Below, piece after piece: positions 18,036-26,548 of a stretch of DNA of 64,000 nucleotides (position 1 is its first letter; the number at the start of each line of letters is the position of its first letter). Source of the stretch: Dokdonella_A sp963834755 (GTDB lineage Bacteria; Pseudomonadota; Gammaproteobacteria; Xanthomonadales; Rhodanobacteraceae); assembly GCA_963834755.1 (NCBI GenBank), contig CAWICQ010000009.1, forward strand, positions 620,001 to 684,000, in the 5' to 3' direction. The notes below the pieces were generated by a model, which worked only from the letters and a program-made list of their open reading frames with translations, was not told the DNA's origin and did no database searches. The position numbers and the translations under genes were made by a program.

Positions 18036-19798
18036 CGGCGCACGCATGGATCACGCTCGGCATCGTCATCGGCGCGATTGCGTTGTTCGCGAGCGAAAGA
18101 GTGCGCGTCGATCTGGTCGCACTGATCGTGCTCGTGCTGCTGGCAGCGCTGCGCATCGTCACGCCGGAAGAAGCGCTTGCCGGCTTCAGTAACGAAGCGA
18201 CGGTGACGGTGGCCGGGATGTTTGCGCTCAGCCTCGGCATCGAGCGCTCGGGCGCGCTCGAGCCACTGGTCGCAGTACTGACTCGCATCCGGAAGCCGTG
18301 GCTGTTGACGCTCGCGCTGATGCTGACGGTTGCGCCGATGGGCGCATTCGTGAAGAACATCGCGCTGGTCGCGACCTTCCTCCCGCTCGCGCTGCGCGTG
18401 TGCGCGCGCTCGCATACGTCGCCCGCGCGCGTATTGATGCCGATGGCGTTCGCCGCGCAAATGGGCGGCGTGTGTACGTTGATCGGAACCTCGTCGAACC
18501 TGCTCGCCGACAGCCTCGCGCAGAAACACGGTCTGCCGGCGTTCGGCGTATTCGAGTTCACGCGCATGGGCGCGCTGCTCGCCGTCGCCGGCATCGCGTA
18601 CCTGATGCTGATCGGGCGCTGGCTGCTGCCGCGCGAAATCGAAGCGGATGTCCCCGCCGAAACCGAGATCGGCAAGTACGTCACCGAGCTCAAGGTGACG
18701 CCGCAATCGCCGCTGCTCGGCAAGACCATTGCCGAGGCGAAGCTCGGCGAGACCTACCGCGTTTATCCGCTCGAACTTCTGCGTGGCGACCGCCACCTGT
18801 GGTCGCCGCGTTCGCAACAGATCGAGTCCGGCGACGTCTTGCTCGTGCGCGGCGCGTGGGAGAAGATCGAGGATCTGCGCAAGCGCGCCGAGCTCGAGAT
18901 CGATCCCGAGAACCGCTACGGGCCAGACCATGGCCAGGCGCGCGTGCTCGTCGAAGCGATGGTCAAGCCGCAGAGCATGCTGGTCGGCAGCACGCTCGGC
19001 GACTTGCATCTGCAGCGCAATTTCGATGCGATCGCACTCGCGATTCATCGACGCGGCCGCGTGCTGCGCGAGAAACTGCGCGACATGCGCCTCGACGGCG
19101 GCGACGTGCTGATGCTGCTGGTCGGCAGCGGCGGCGGCTCCGACACGTTGCGCGCCGACGAGCGCTTCGTGGTGCTGAGCGAGCGCGAGGACACGCGCCG
19201 TTTCTCGCGGCGCGCGATTGCCGCGATGGCGATCATGGCCGCGGTCATCGCCCTTTCCGGACTGCACTGGCTGCCGATCCCTGTCGCGGCGATCGCGGGC
19301 GCGGTCGCCATGGCGGTCTTCGGCTGCTTCGGTCACAAGGATCTCTACGAAGGCATCGACTGGAAGATCATCGTGCTGCTCGCGGCGATCCTGCCGCTCG
19401 GCACTGCGATCGAGAACAGCGGCCTCTCGCAGCACGTCGTCGATTTGGGATTGCGGCTCGTCGGCGACCACGGCCCGCTGGCGGCTTTGCTGATGACGTA
19501 TCTGCTGACCGCGCTGCTCACCGAATTGATGGGCCACAATCCGTCGGTCGTGCTGATGGTCGGCATCGCCGTCGGCATCGCGCACACGATGCACGCCGAT
19601 CCGCGGCCGTTTGTCGTCGCGGTCGCGTTCGCCGCGGCGACATCGTTCGCGACGCCGGTCGGCTATCCGACGAACACGATGGTCTACTACGCGGGCGGCT
19701 ACAAGTTCACCGATTTCATGAAGATCGGGATTCCGCTGATTGCGTTGTTCTGTGCGCTGTCAATGCTGCTCATCCCCCATTTCTGGCCACTCGGATGA
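18032..19798 (+). CDS. SLC13/DASS-type anion transporter with central TrkA-C domains
   Basis: Polytopic inner-membrane transporter of 588 residues. Hydrophobic helices fill residues 1-200 and 395-588. The centre (about 215-385) has two RCK/TrkA-C-like domains (VTPQSPLLGKTIAEAKLGE, then KPQSMLVGSTLGDLHLQRN). Conserved DASS loops are GTSSNLLA and GYPTNTMVYYAGGYKF. This architecture is used for sulfate, other divalent anions or dicarboxylates. It overlaps the molybdoenzyme stop codon by ATGA, so co-expression is nearly certain. Export of sulfate or uptake of a sulfur oxyanion is a reasonable inference. Confidence 0.88.
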   Translation: MTAHAWITLGIVIGAIALFASERVRVDLVALIVLVLLAALRIVTPEEALAGFSNEATVTVAGMFALSLGIERSGALEPLVAVLTRIRKPWLLTLALMLTVAPMGAFVKNIALVATFLPLALRVCARSHTSPARVLMPMAFAAQMGGVCTLIGTSSNLLADSLAQKHGLPAFGVFEFTRMGALLAVAGIAYLMLIGRWLLPREIEADVPAETEIGKYVTELKVTPQSPLLGKTIAEAKLGETYRVYPLELLRGDRHLWSPRSQQIESGDVLLVRGAWEKIEDLRKRAELEIDPENRYGPDHGQARVLVEAMVKPQSMLVGSTLGDLHLQRNFDAIALAIHRRGRVLREKLRDMRLDGGDVLMLLVGSGGGSDTLRADERFVVLSEREDTRRFSRRAIAAMAIMAAVIALSGLHWLPIPVAAIAGAVAMAVFGCFGHKDLYEGIDWKIIVLLAAILPLGTAIENSGLSQHVVDLGLRLVGDHGPLAALLMTYLLTALLTELMGHNPSVVLMVGIAVGIAHTMHADPRPFVVAVAFAAATSFATPVGYPTNTMVYYAGGYKFTDFMKIGIPLIALFCALSMLLIPHFWPLG

Positions 19799-19964
19799 GG
19801 CGCGATCGCCGCCACGCTCGCCTTATACTTTCGCTTTCAACGGAACTTTCGCATGAAACAGCCCGGCACGAACGAAATCAGAGCCGCTTGCGCGATAGCT
19901 CGCGAGCGGCGTCCGCTAACGCAGCGGCGCGAACGCCGCGGCCGTTCGGCGCGAGGCGATCGCT

Positions 19965-20999
19965 ATGCCCATTGATCTCCTGCGGCGTTTGCGCCGATCG
20001 CTCGCGACCCCGCAGACGGCCATGCCGCTCGGCGAAGCGAAGAAAGGAAACCTCACCGAACAGGACGTCCGCTACGCCTACCGCATGATTCTCGGCCGCG
20101 AGCCGGAGAACGAGGCGATCGTCCGCGAGCAAATCGAGTCGTACGCGTCCGTTGACGAATTGCGCGCCGCATTCGTCACTTCGAGCGAGTTCCGCACCGG
20201 CATCAAGGGCATGGGTCCCGTGCAGTCGACTGGCTTCGAACCGGCCCTGGCGATCGAGCGCGTCGAGAATCCGCAGACGATGCAGCGGCTCCTCGATCAC
20301 ATCGCAGCGAGCTGGAGTCATTATGGAGAAACCGATCCGCATTGGTCGGTCCTGACCGAAGAGCGCTTCCGCAAGGCGCGGCTCGACGAGAATCGCGAGG
20401 CGTTTGACGAGCTTGGCAGGAACAACGCGAACCGCTTTCTCGCGACGCTTGCCCGCAATGGATTGTCGCTGCCCGGCGATGGCCATTGCTTCGAGCTCGG
20501 CTGCGGCGTCGGCCGCATCACGCGCTGGCTCGCGCCTCACTTCGCGCGCGTCACCGGCGTCGACGTCTCGCCTGGCCATCTTGAGTTGGCGCGCGCGCAC
20601 GTGAGCCGATTCGCGAACAACGTCGACTTCATGCGCCTGCGTCGCATCGACGACATCGGGTCGGCGCAGCCGATCGACGCGTTCTATTCGTTCATCGTCC
20701 TGCAGCACAATCCGCCGCCGATCATGGAGGCGCTGCTCGATCGCATCTTCGCGCGCATGAACCCGAACGGCATCGCGTTCTTCCAGCTGCCGACCTACAT
20801 CCCTGGCTATCGGTTCAGTGCAGAACGTTATCTCGGCGACCGCGGCGATCAGCTCGACATGGAGATGCATATGCTGCCGCAGTCGCGCGTGTTCGAGATC
20901 GGCGCGCGGCATGGAATGCAGACGATCGAAGCGCTCTGCGAGATCGTCAATCCGGTCGTGTCGTATTACTTCCTGATGCGGAAATCGGCGCGCCAGTGA
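19965..20999 (+). CDS. SAM-dependent methyltransferase with N-terminal DUF4214-like segment
   Basis: The protein has 344 residues. The N-terminal part (about 24-70, EQDVRYAYRMILGREPENE then AFVTSSEFR) resembles the DUF4214 module often attached to glycan-modifying enzymes. The C-terminal half is a class I Rossmann methyltransferase: motif I CFELGCGVGRITR (about residue 172), post-I acidic GVDVS, and motif IV-like IDAFYSFIVLQHN. The substrate is unknown. The gene lies between the molybdoenzyme/transporter and the FeS subunit, and its stop overlaps the FeS subunit GTG (20996-20999). It is therefore translationally coupled to a redox complex, which is unexpected. Confidence 0.82.
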   Translation: MPIDLLRRLRRSLATPQTAMPLGEAKKGNLTEQDVRYAYRMILGREPENEAIVREQIESYASVDELRAAFVTSSEFRTGIKGMGPVQSTGFEPALAIERVENPQTMQRLLDHIAASWSHYGETDPHWSVLTEERFRKARLDENREAFDELGRNNANRFLATLARNGLSLPGDGHCFELGCGVGRITRWLAPHFARVTGVDVSPGHLELARAHVSRFANNVDFMRLRRIDDIGSAQPIDAFYSFIVLQHNPPPIMEALLDRIFARMNPNGIAFFQLPTYIPGYRFSAERYLGDRGDQLDMEMHMLPQSRVFEIGARHGMQTIEALCEIVNPVVSYYFLMRKSARQ

Positions 21000-21757
21000 C
21001 ATCGCTGCCCGCGCCCACCGCGAAAAAGCTCGGGCTCGTCATCGATCTCGATACCTGCGTCGGTTGCCACGCCTGCGCGGTCGCGTGCAAGGAATGGAAT
21101 GACGGCGGTGATTTCGGACCGTTGCCGGACAGCGACCCGTACGGCGCGCATCCGGTGGGCGTCTGGTTCAACCGCGTGCACAGCTATTCGGTGGAACAGG
21201 AGACACCGCTCGGCACGCGTGACATGACGCTGCATTTTCCGCGTTCGTGCCTGCACTGCGAAACGCCGGCGTGCGTGACCGTGTGCCCGACCGGCGCGAG
21301 CTACAAACGGGCCGAGGACGGCATCGTGCTCGTCGACGAAGACAAGTGCATCGGCTGCCAGCTCTGCGCGTGGGCGTGCCCATACGGCGCGCGCGAGTTC
21401 AGCATGGAACGCGGCACGATGCAGAAATGCACGCTCTGCGTCGATCGCATCTACAACGAAACGCTGGATCCCGCCGACCGCCAGCCGGCCTGTGTCGCCG
21501 CGTGCCCGACGCGAGCGCGGCATTTCGGCGATCTCGGCGATCCGGATTCGGCGATCTCCCAGCTCGTCGCCGAGCGCGGCGGTTACGCGCTGATGCCCGA
21601 GTTCGATTACAAGCCGGTCAATCGCTATCTGCCCCCGCGCCCGCGCCGCGATGGTTGCAATGCCGAAACCAAGCCAAGCGCGCCGCGCGAAGAAACACTC
21701 GATCGCGACAAACTGCCGGGCGTGTTGCGCTGGCTCGATCGCGCGTTGTCGCGCTGA
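20996..21757 (+). CDS. soeB: Four-cluster ferredoxin subunit, SoeB/DmsB/NrfC-like
   Basis: Electron-transfer subunit of 253 residues with four [4Fe-4S] Cys groups: CVGCHACAVACKEWN, CLHCETPACVTVCP, CIGCQLCAWACPYG and CTLCVDRI...PACVAACPTRAR. It passes electrons between the molybdoenzyme and the membrane quinone-reactive subunit. The GTG start at 20996 overlaps the methyltransferase stop. No Tat signal is present, in line with a complex on the cytoplasmic side of the membrane such as SoeABC. The next gene starts 14 bp after it. Confidence 0.9.
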   Translation: MTSLPAPTAKKLGLVIDLDTCVGCHACAVACKEWNDGGDFGPLPDSDPYGAHPVGVWFNRVHSYSVEQETPLGTRDMTLHFPRSCLHCETPACVTVCPTGASYKRAEDGIVLVDEDKCIGCQLCAWACPYGAREFSMERGTMQKCTLCVDRIYNETLDPADRQPACVAACPTRARHFGDLGDPDSAISQLVAERGGYALMPEFDYKPVNRYLPPRPRRDGCNAETKPSAPREETLDRDKLPGVLRWLDRALSR

Positions 21758-21771
21758 CGGCGAAATCCACG

Positions 21772-22809
21772 ATGCGACCGACGTTTTCTATCATCGTTTT
21801 TACCGTGCTGTCGGGTGCGGGGTATGGCGCATGGTTTCTGCTGGGTATCGCCGTAGTTTCCGTGTGGCCTCGCTGCGAGCGCCTGGCCAGTGTAGACAGC
21901 GCGCCTCCTATCAGCGCGTGCCTTTATCCGAGCATCATGGGCTATGCGCTGCTCGCCGGATTCGTTCTCGTCAGCGTCGGACTTTCGGCATCGATCGCAC
22001 ACCTCGGGCGCCCGCTGCGCGCATGGCGCGCGCTGTCGCAATGGCGGAGCTCGTGGCTGTCGCGCGAAGGCGTCGCGGCACTACTGACCTATTTGCCTGC
22101 GATCGCGATCGCGACGTTCTATTTCCTGACGACCGACTTCAGTCCGGACACGTCGGTGGTCCGTCGAGAAGTCTGGCGTGTTCTCGAGACCCTGCACAAA
22201 CCGCTCGGTGCACTACTCGCGTTCGGCGCGTTGGTGACCGTTTTCTGCACGGCGAACATCTATCGGAGCCTGACGCCGGTGCGCGCATGGCATAACCCTA
22301 TCGTGACGCCGGTCTATCTTCTTCTTGGTATCTACTCGGGCGCGCTGGTGTTGGGCGTCCTGACGACCTGGCCGCACGCGTGGGCCGGACGCGAAGAACG
22401 CATCATTTTTTCGGGCATCATCGTGCTCGCCGCGTTGTGTACATGGCTCAAGTACGTCTATTGGCGCGACATCGATCGCGCGCCGCGCATAAGTGCAGGT
22501 CACGCCACGGGACTGGAGACGCTCGGCGACGTGCACTCGTTCGAAGCGCCGCACACCGAAGAAAACTACCTGACGCACGAGATGGGTTTCGTGCTCGCGA
22601 GAAAACATTCGGCGCGATTGCGCCCGATCGCGCTGATCCTTGGTTTCATCTTGCCCGCGCTATTGGCGCTGCTTTGTCTCGTCGCGCCAGCCATGCGTGT
22701 TGCAGCAATCTGGCTCGCACTCTTTCTTGGCTTTGCCGGCTTGTTCGTCGAACGCTGGCTTTTCTTCGCCGAGGCGAAGCACGCCGTGATGGCTTACTAC
22801 GCGCGCTGA
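21772..22809 (+). CDS. soeC: Membrane anchor/quinol-reactive subunit, SoeC/DmsC-like
   Basis: Polytopic membrane protein of 345 residues from the ATG at 21772 (MRPTFSIIVFTVLSGAGYG). This start lies 14 bp after the FeS subunit; the longer open frame upstream only overlaps soeB. About eight hydrophobic helices are visible, including LLAGFVLVSVGLSASIAHLG, VAALLTYLPAIAIATFYFLT and LGFILPALLALLCLVAPAM. The HLGRPLRAWRAL motif is typical of DmsC-type anchors. It should connect the complex to the quinone pool. It is the last gene of the operon and converges on hemC. Confidence 0.88.
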   Translation: MRPTFSIIVFTVLSGAGYGAWFLLGIAVVSVWPRCERLASVDSAPPISACLYPSIMGYALLAGFVLVSVGLSASIAHLGRPLRAWRALSQWRSSWLSREGVAALLTYLPAIAIATFYFLTTDFSPDTSVVRREVWRVLETLHKPLGALLAFGALVTVFCTANIYRSLTPVRAWHNPIVTPVYLLLGIYSGALVLGVLTTWPHAWAGREERIIFSGIIVLAALCTWLKYVYWRDIDRAPRISAGHATGLETLGDVHSFEAPHTEENYLTHEMGFVLARKHSARLRPIALILGFILPALLALLCLVAPAMRVAAIWLALFLGFAGLFVERWLFFAEAKHAVMAYYAR

Positions 22810-22848
22810 TCGGCTCGGATCGAGACGATCGTTCGATCGAAGCGCGCA

Positions 22849-23760
22849 TCATCCTCGGAGAATTTCGCCCGCTCCGCGTTCGAGCAGCATTGCGGCAACG
22901 TGCTCGCCGAGTTCTTGCGCTTGATCGAGCAGCCCGACCGCTTCCGCGCGCACGAGTCTTCCCGTCGCGACCTCGCCGACGAGTCCCCACAGCGCGAGAC
23001 CGCGTTCGACTTCCATGCAATAACCCGCGATCGGCACCGTGCAGCTGCCGTGCAGGCGTCGATTCATCGCGCGCTCGGCGCTGACGCAACGCAGCGTCGC
23101 GGCGTCGGTCAGCGGATCGAGCAGCGCGGCCGTCACGGCGTCGTTCGCGCGACACTCGATGGCGATCGCACCTTGCGCAGGCGCCGGCAGCCACTTCGGC
23201 GCGGTCAGCCGCGTTCGGATCCGCGCGCCGAGACCGAGCCGATCGAGACCTGCGCAGGCGAGGACGATCGCGTCGTAATCGCCGGCGTCGAGCTTGCCGA
23301 GACGCGTATTCACGTTGCCGCGCAAATCGAGCAAGACGAGATCCGGGCGCAGTGCACGCAACTGCGCCTGCCGGCGCAGCGATGAGGTGCCCACGCGCGC
23401 GCCGCGCGGCAATTCGTCCAGACGCGCAAAATTCGTGCTGATGAACGCATCGGCCGCATCGGCGCGTTCGAGCACCGCGCCGATCGCGAACTCGGCATCG
23501 ACTTCCATCGGCACGTCCTTGAACGAATGCACCGCGATGTCCGCGCGGTCCTCGAGCATCGCGGTCTCGAGCTCTTTCAGGAACAAACCTTTGCCGCCGA
23601 GCGAGGCCAGCGGCCGGTCGACGATGTCGTCGCCGCGCGTGGTCATCGGTACGAGCTCGATCGCGATATCCGCGTGCAATGCGCGCAGGCGCGCGGCAAC
23701 GTGCTCTGCCTGCCAGAGCGCCAGCGCGCTCTTGCGCGTGGCGATGCGCAGCGGCTTCAA
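22849..23760 (-). CDS. hemC: Hydroxymethylbilane synthase (porphobilinogen deaminase)
   Basis: Joins four porphobilinogen molecules into hydroxymethylbilane in heme biosynthesis. It has 303 residues, the standard length. Landmarks: MKPLRIATRKSALALWQA start, GGKGLFLKELE, DIAVHSFKDVP, RGNVNTRLGKLD, QGAIAIECR, and the cofactor-binding Cys in RRLHGSCTVPIAGYC (about residue 242). The ATG overlaps the algR stop as ATGA (23757-23760). hemD, which often follows hemC, is not present here because the next gene is convergent. Confidence 0.97.
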   Translation of the reverse strand: MKPLRIATRKSALALWQAEHVAARLRALHADIAIELVPMTTRGDDIVDRPLASLGGKGLFLKELETAMLEDRADIAVHSFKDVPMEVDAEFAIGAVLERADAADAFISTNFARLDELPRGARVGTSSLRRQAQLRALRPDLVLLDLRGNVNTRLGKLDAGDYDAIVLACAGLDRLGLGARIRTRLTAPKWLPAPAQGAIAIECRANDAVTAALLDPLTDAATLRCVSAERAMNRRLHGSCTVPIAGYCMEVERGLALWGLVGEVATGRLVRAEAVGLLDQAQELGEHVAAMLLERGAGEILRG

Positions 23761-24491
23761 AGCGAACGCACCAGCTTGCGCAGCGCGGGCAGATTGCGCC
23801 GGCTGACTTCGAGCGGCTGCGTCACGCCCGCGATGCGCGCGAGCACGCGTCCATCGGGCGCGCGGTCGAGACCGGCGAGTTTCTCGAGCGCAACGAGGCA
23901 GTTGCGATGGATGCGCACGAAGCGTTCGCCGAATTCCTCTTCGAGCGCCGTCAGCGGTTCTTCGATCAGCACTTCGCCTTTGGCGTGATGCACGACCACG
24001 TATTTGTCTTCGGCCAGGAGGTAATCGATATCGCCGACGGCGACGAGCACGAGGCTGCCGCGCACGCGCGCGCAGAGATGGCTGCGACGGCGAACCGGCT
24101 CGCCCGTGCTTTCGAGTTTGCGCAACGTCGTGCCGCTCAGGCGCTGCGCCTTGCCGATCGCGGCGCGCAGACGCTCGACGCGAATGGGCTTGACGAGATA
24201 GTCGACCGCGTTCGCTTCGAACGCGGCCAGCGCGTGATCCTCGTAGGCCGTGCAGAAAATCACCGCCGGCGGCGCTTCGAGCGCACCGAGATGACGCGCC
24301 GCTTCGAGACCGTCCATGACCGGCATGCGGATATCGAGCAGCACGAGATCGGGCTTGAGGCGTCCGACCGCTTCGAGTGCATCGAGGCCGTTCACGGCTT
24401 CGCCGGCGAGCTCGACGCCGTCGATCTCGGCGAGCAGCGCGGCCAGGCGCTCGCGCGCCAGGTGTTCGTCGTCAACTACGAGTGCTTTCAT
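23757..24491 (-). CDS. algR: LytTR-family response regulator AlgR
   Basis: Two-component response regulator of 244 residues. The receiver domain (1-120) shows VVDDEHLARERL, phosphorylation site LVLLDIRMPVMDG (Asp about 54), and the conserved Thr and Lys regions (CTAYEDHA, YLVKPI). The C-terminal LytTR DNA-binding domain shows DIDYLLAEDKYVVVHH and FVRIHRNCLVAL. The AlgR homologue in Pseudomonas controls alginate, type IV pili and virulence. It is coupled by 4-bp overlaps to algZ upstream and hemC downstream, the same order as in Pseudomonas. Confidence 0.92.
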   Translation of the reverse strand: MKALVVDDEHLARERLAALLAEIDGVELAGEAVNGLDALEAVGRLKPDLVLLDIRMPVMDGLEAARHLGALEAPPAVIFCTAYEDHALAAFEANAVDYLVKPIRVERLRAAIGKAQRLSGTTLRKLESTGEPVRRRSHLCARVRGSLVLVAVGDIDYLLAEDKYVVVHHAKGEVLIEEPLTALEEEFGERFVRIHRNCLVALEKLAGLDRAPDGRVLARIAGVTQPLEVSRRNLPALRKLVRSL

Positions 24492-25531
24492 GGCGCAGTG
24501 GGGCTCGCATCGGGGAGGCGTACCGTCACCGTGTATTCGCCGTTGCCGGGCTCGACGCGCAGCTCGCCGCGTTTGCCGAAATGGTACTCGATGCGCGCGC
24601 GGATGTTCGCAAGCGCAAGGCCATTGCGCGCCGGCGCCGCGTCTGCCGGCAACGGATTGTTGATCGTGATCTCGACGCGCCCGGGCAGATGGCGCCCGGC
24701 GATGCGGATCGTGCCGCCGTCGGCGAGCGGCTGCACGCCGTGGTAGATCGCATTTTCGACCAGCGGCTGCAGCAAGAGACGCGGCAGCGGCAGGTCGCGC
24801 GGCAGGTCGTCGGCTTCGATATCGATGCGCAGGCGATCGCCAAGGCGCAGTTTTTCGATGCGCAGATAGTGATCCATCAAATCGAGCTCTTCGCCGAGCG
24901 TGCCCGACGCATCGCCGCTGCCGAGCGCGGCGCGGAAAAGATCGGCGAGATCTTCGACCGTGCGCTCGGCCTCGGCCGGACGCGTGCGGATCAGGCTCGC
25001 GATCGTGTTCATGCTGTTGAAAAGAAAATGCGGCCGGATGCGCGCCTGCAACGCGTCGACCTGCGCCTTCGACGCGGCCTCGACGCGCTCCTGCCAGAGC
25101 TCCAGCACGAAGAGATAGCGCAACAACGCCGCTGCGATCAGCGCCGCGATCGCCGCATTGCCGATCACGAAGCGCAGGTCTTCGCCCCGCGCGACGGTGA
25201 GGTTGAGTCCGAGCGCCTGGTCCATGCGGCACACCACCGCACTGCCGAGCGCGGTCACCGCGATGCAGAAGAGCCAGGCGACCACGAATCCCGCGCGCGC
25301 CGACAGCCGCTCCAACGATTGCCGCATCGAGCACAGCACGACCGTGTTCAGCAGGGCAAGCCATTGCACGTACACCGAAGTGACGCCGAGCCGCGGCAGC
25401 AACGCGCGCGCGTGTTGATCGGGAACGAGCACGACGACCAACGCGACGAGCTCGGCGACGATCATCACCGCGAACAGCGTCGGCAGACTGCAGAACTGCG
25501 GCAGCCAACGGCGTGTCGTCGTAGCGCTCAT
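24488..25531 (-). CDS. algZ: LytS/AlgZ-type sensor histidine kinase
   Basis: Membrane sensor kinase of the HPK8/LytS group, 347 residues from the ATG at 25531, which has a GGGAGGAGGG ribosome site. Four or so N-terminal hydrophobic helices (LFAVMIVAELVALVVVLV, WLALLNTVVLC, AGFVVAWLFCIAVTALG, IGNAAIAALIAAALLRYLF) precede the phosphoacceptor motif RIRPHFLFNSMNTI. An HATPase domain follows with N box LQPLVENAIYHG and G box GLALANIRARI. It lacks the D/F/G boxes of orthodox kinases, as expected for the family. It pairs with AlgR. Confidence 0.9.
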   Translation of the reverse strand: MSATTTRRWLPQFCSLPTLFAVMIVAELVALVVVLVPDQHARALLPRLGVTSVYVQWLALLNTVVLCSMRQSLERLSARAGFVVAWLFCIAVTALGSAVVCRMDQALGLNLTVARGEDLRFVIGNAAIAALIAAALLRYLFVLELWQERVEAASKAQVDALQARIRPHFLFNSMNTIASLIRTRPAEAERTVEDLADLFRAALGSGDASGTLGEELDLMDHYLRIEKLRLGDRLRIDIEADDLPRDLPLPRLLLQPLVENAIYHGVQPLADGGTIRIAGRHLPGRVEITINNPLPADAAPARNGLALANIRARIEYHFGKRGELRVEPGNGEYTVTVRLPDASPTAP

Positions 25532-25575
25532 GCCTTGCGTCCCTCCTCCCGCGCGGCCGCCGACAGTATGACGGG

Positions 25576-26274
25576 TCAGGCCGGCCGCGTTGCGAGGCGC
25601 TTGGCGATCCACGCGCGCAAATCGGCGATCTCCGGCGGACACACCTGGTGCGCCATCGGATAGCTGTGCCAGGCGACCTCGTAGCCGAGCTTGACGAGCA
25701 TCTCGCGGCTCATGAGGCCGAGCGCCTGCGGCACGACCGGATCGAAGCCGCCGTGGCCCATGAAAATCGGCAGGCCGAGATTCGCCGCGCTGCGCTCGGT
25801 GGCCGTGGTCGCATCGAGCGGCAGGTACGTCGACAGCGCGATGATCCCGGCGAGCTTCGATGCATGGCGCAGGCCGCCCGCGAGCGCGACGGCACCGCCC
25901 TGCGAAAAGCCGGCGAGAATCACCCGCTCGGACGGCACGCCGCGCTCGGCCTCGCGCGCGATCAGCGCTTCGAGCTCGGCGATCGACGCGCGGATGCCGG
26001 CCGCGTCCTGCTGCGCGGCGATCTGCACGCCGAGGATGTCGTACCACGCGCGCATGCGCATGCCGCCATTGACCGTCACCGCGCGCACCGGCGCGTGCGG
26101 AAACACGAAACGCAACGGCGGCCACGCGCGATCGACGAGCTCAGGCACGATCGGCTTGAAATCGTTGCCGTCGGCGCCCAGGCCGTGCAGCCAGATGATC
26201 GAGTAAAGCGGGTTCGGCGCGGTCTCGAGTTCAACGGTGGGAAGGGTCAACGCAAGTTCTCCGAGGCGGGTCAT
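25576..26274 (-). CDS. Carboxylesterase / lysophospholipase-type alpha/beta hydrolase
   Basis: Cytoplasmic serine hydrolase of the phospholipase/carboxylesterase family (Pseudomonas EstB type). It has 232 residues. Visible are the oxyanion motif IWLHGLGADGNDF, nucleophile GFSQGGAVAL (Ser about 119), catalytic Asp in GHGGFDPVVP and His in YPMAHQVCPPE. There is no signal peptide. It lies 44 bp upstream of algZ on the same strand, so it may be part of the algZR-hemC transcript. Confidence 0.92.
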   Translation of the reverse strand: MTRLGELALTLPTVELETAPNPLYSIIWLHGLGADGNDFKPIVPELVDRAWPPLRFVFPHAPVRAVTVNGGMRMRAWYDILGVQIAAQQDAAGIRASIAELEALIAREAERGVPSERVILAGFSQGGAVALAGGLRHASKLAGIIALSTYLPLDATTATERSAANLGLPIFMGHGGFDPVVPQALGLMSREMLVKLGYEVAWHSYPMAHQVCPPEIADLRAWIAKRLATRPA

Positions 26275-26279
26275 CTCGT

Positions 26280-26301
26280 CGTCCCGGCCAAAACCGGGAC
26301 G
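26280..26301. repeat. CGTCCCGG hairpin repeat upstream of the carboxylesterase
   Basis: Perfect 8-bp arms CGTCCCGG (26280-26287) and CCGGGACG (26294-26301) lie around CCAAAA, 6 bp from the esterase start codon at 26272-26274. Fragments of the same sequence recur nearby (GGGTCCCGGC at about 26334). This looks like a REP-type extragenic palindrome. The rest of the 26302-26536 gap shows no gene. Confidence 0.6.
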
Positions 26302-26548
26302 CGGTGCCTTATTGTCGCCTAGTCGAAGGGGCCGGGTCCCGGCTTTACTCGCGCTACGCGCTCGCAGTCGCCGAGGGACGACGGCTGTTTGAGCGGATGC
26401 GCCACATGGTTCGCGCGACCGCGTCGAAGTGGTTCGCGCGATCGTATCGAATCTGCCAAGCCGCCCACGCTTTGCCGATCACGCGACAGATGTCGTCGCA
26501 TCGCCGTGCTAGCGTCGCGCGCTCCGCTTCGTCGCCATGGGACCTGTC

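Noticed and set aside
17861..19594. 577-residue open frame antisense to the transporter
   Set aside because: His/Arg/Asp-rich low-complexity shadow; the plus-strand transporter has normal helices and motifs.
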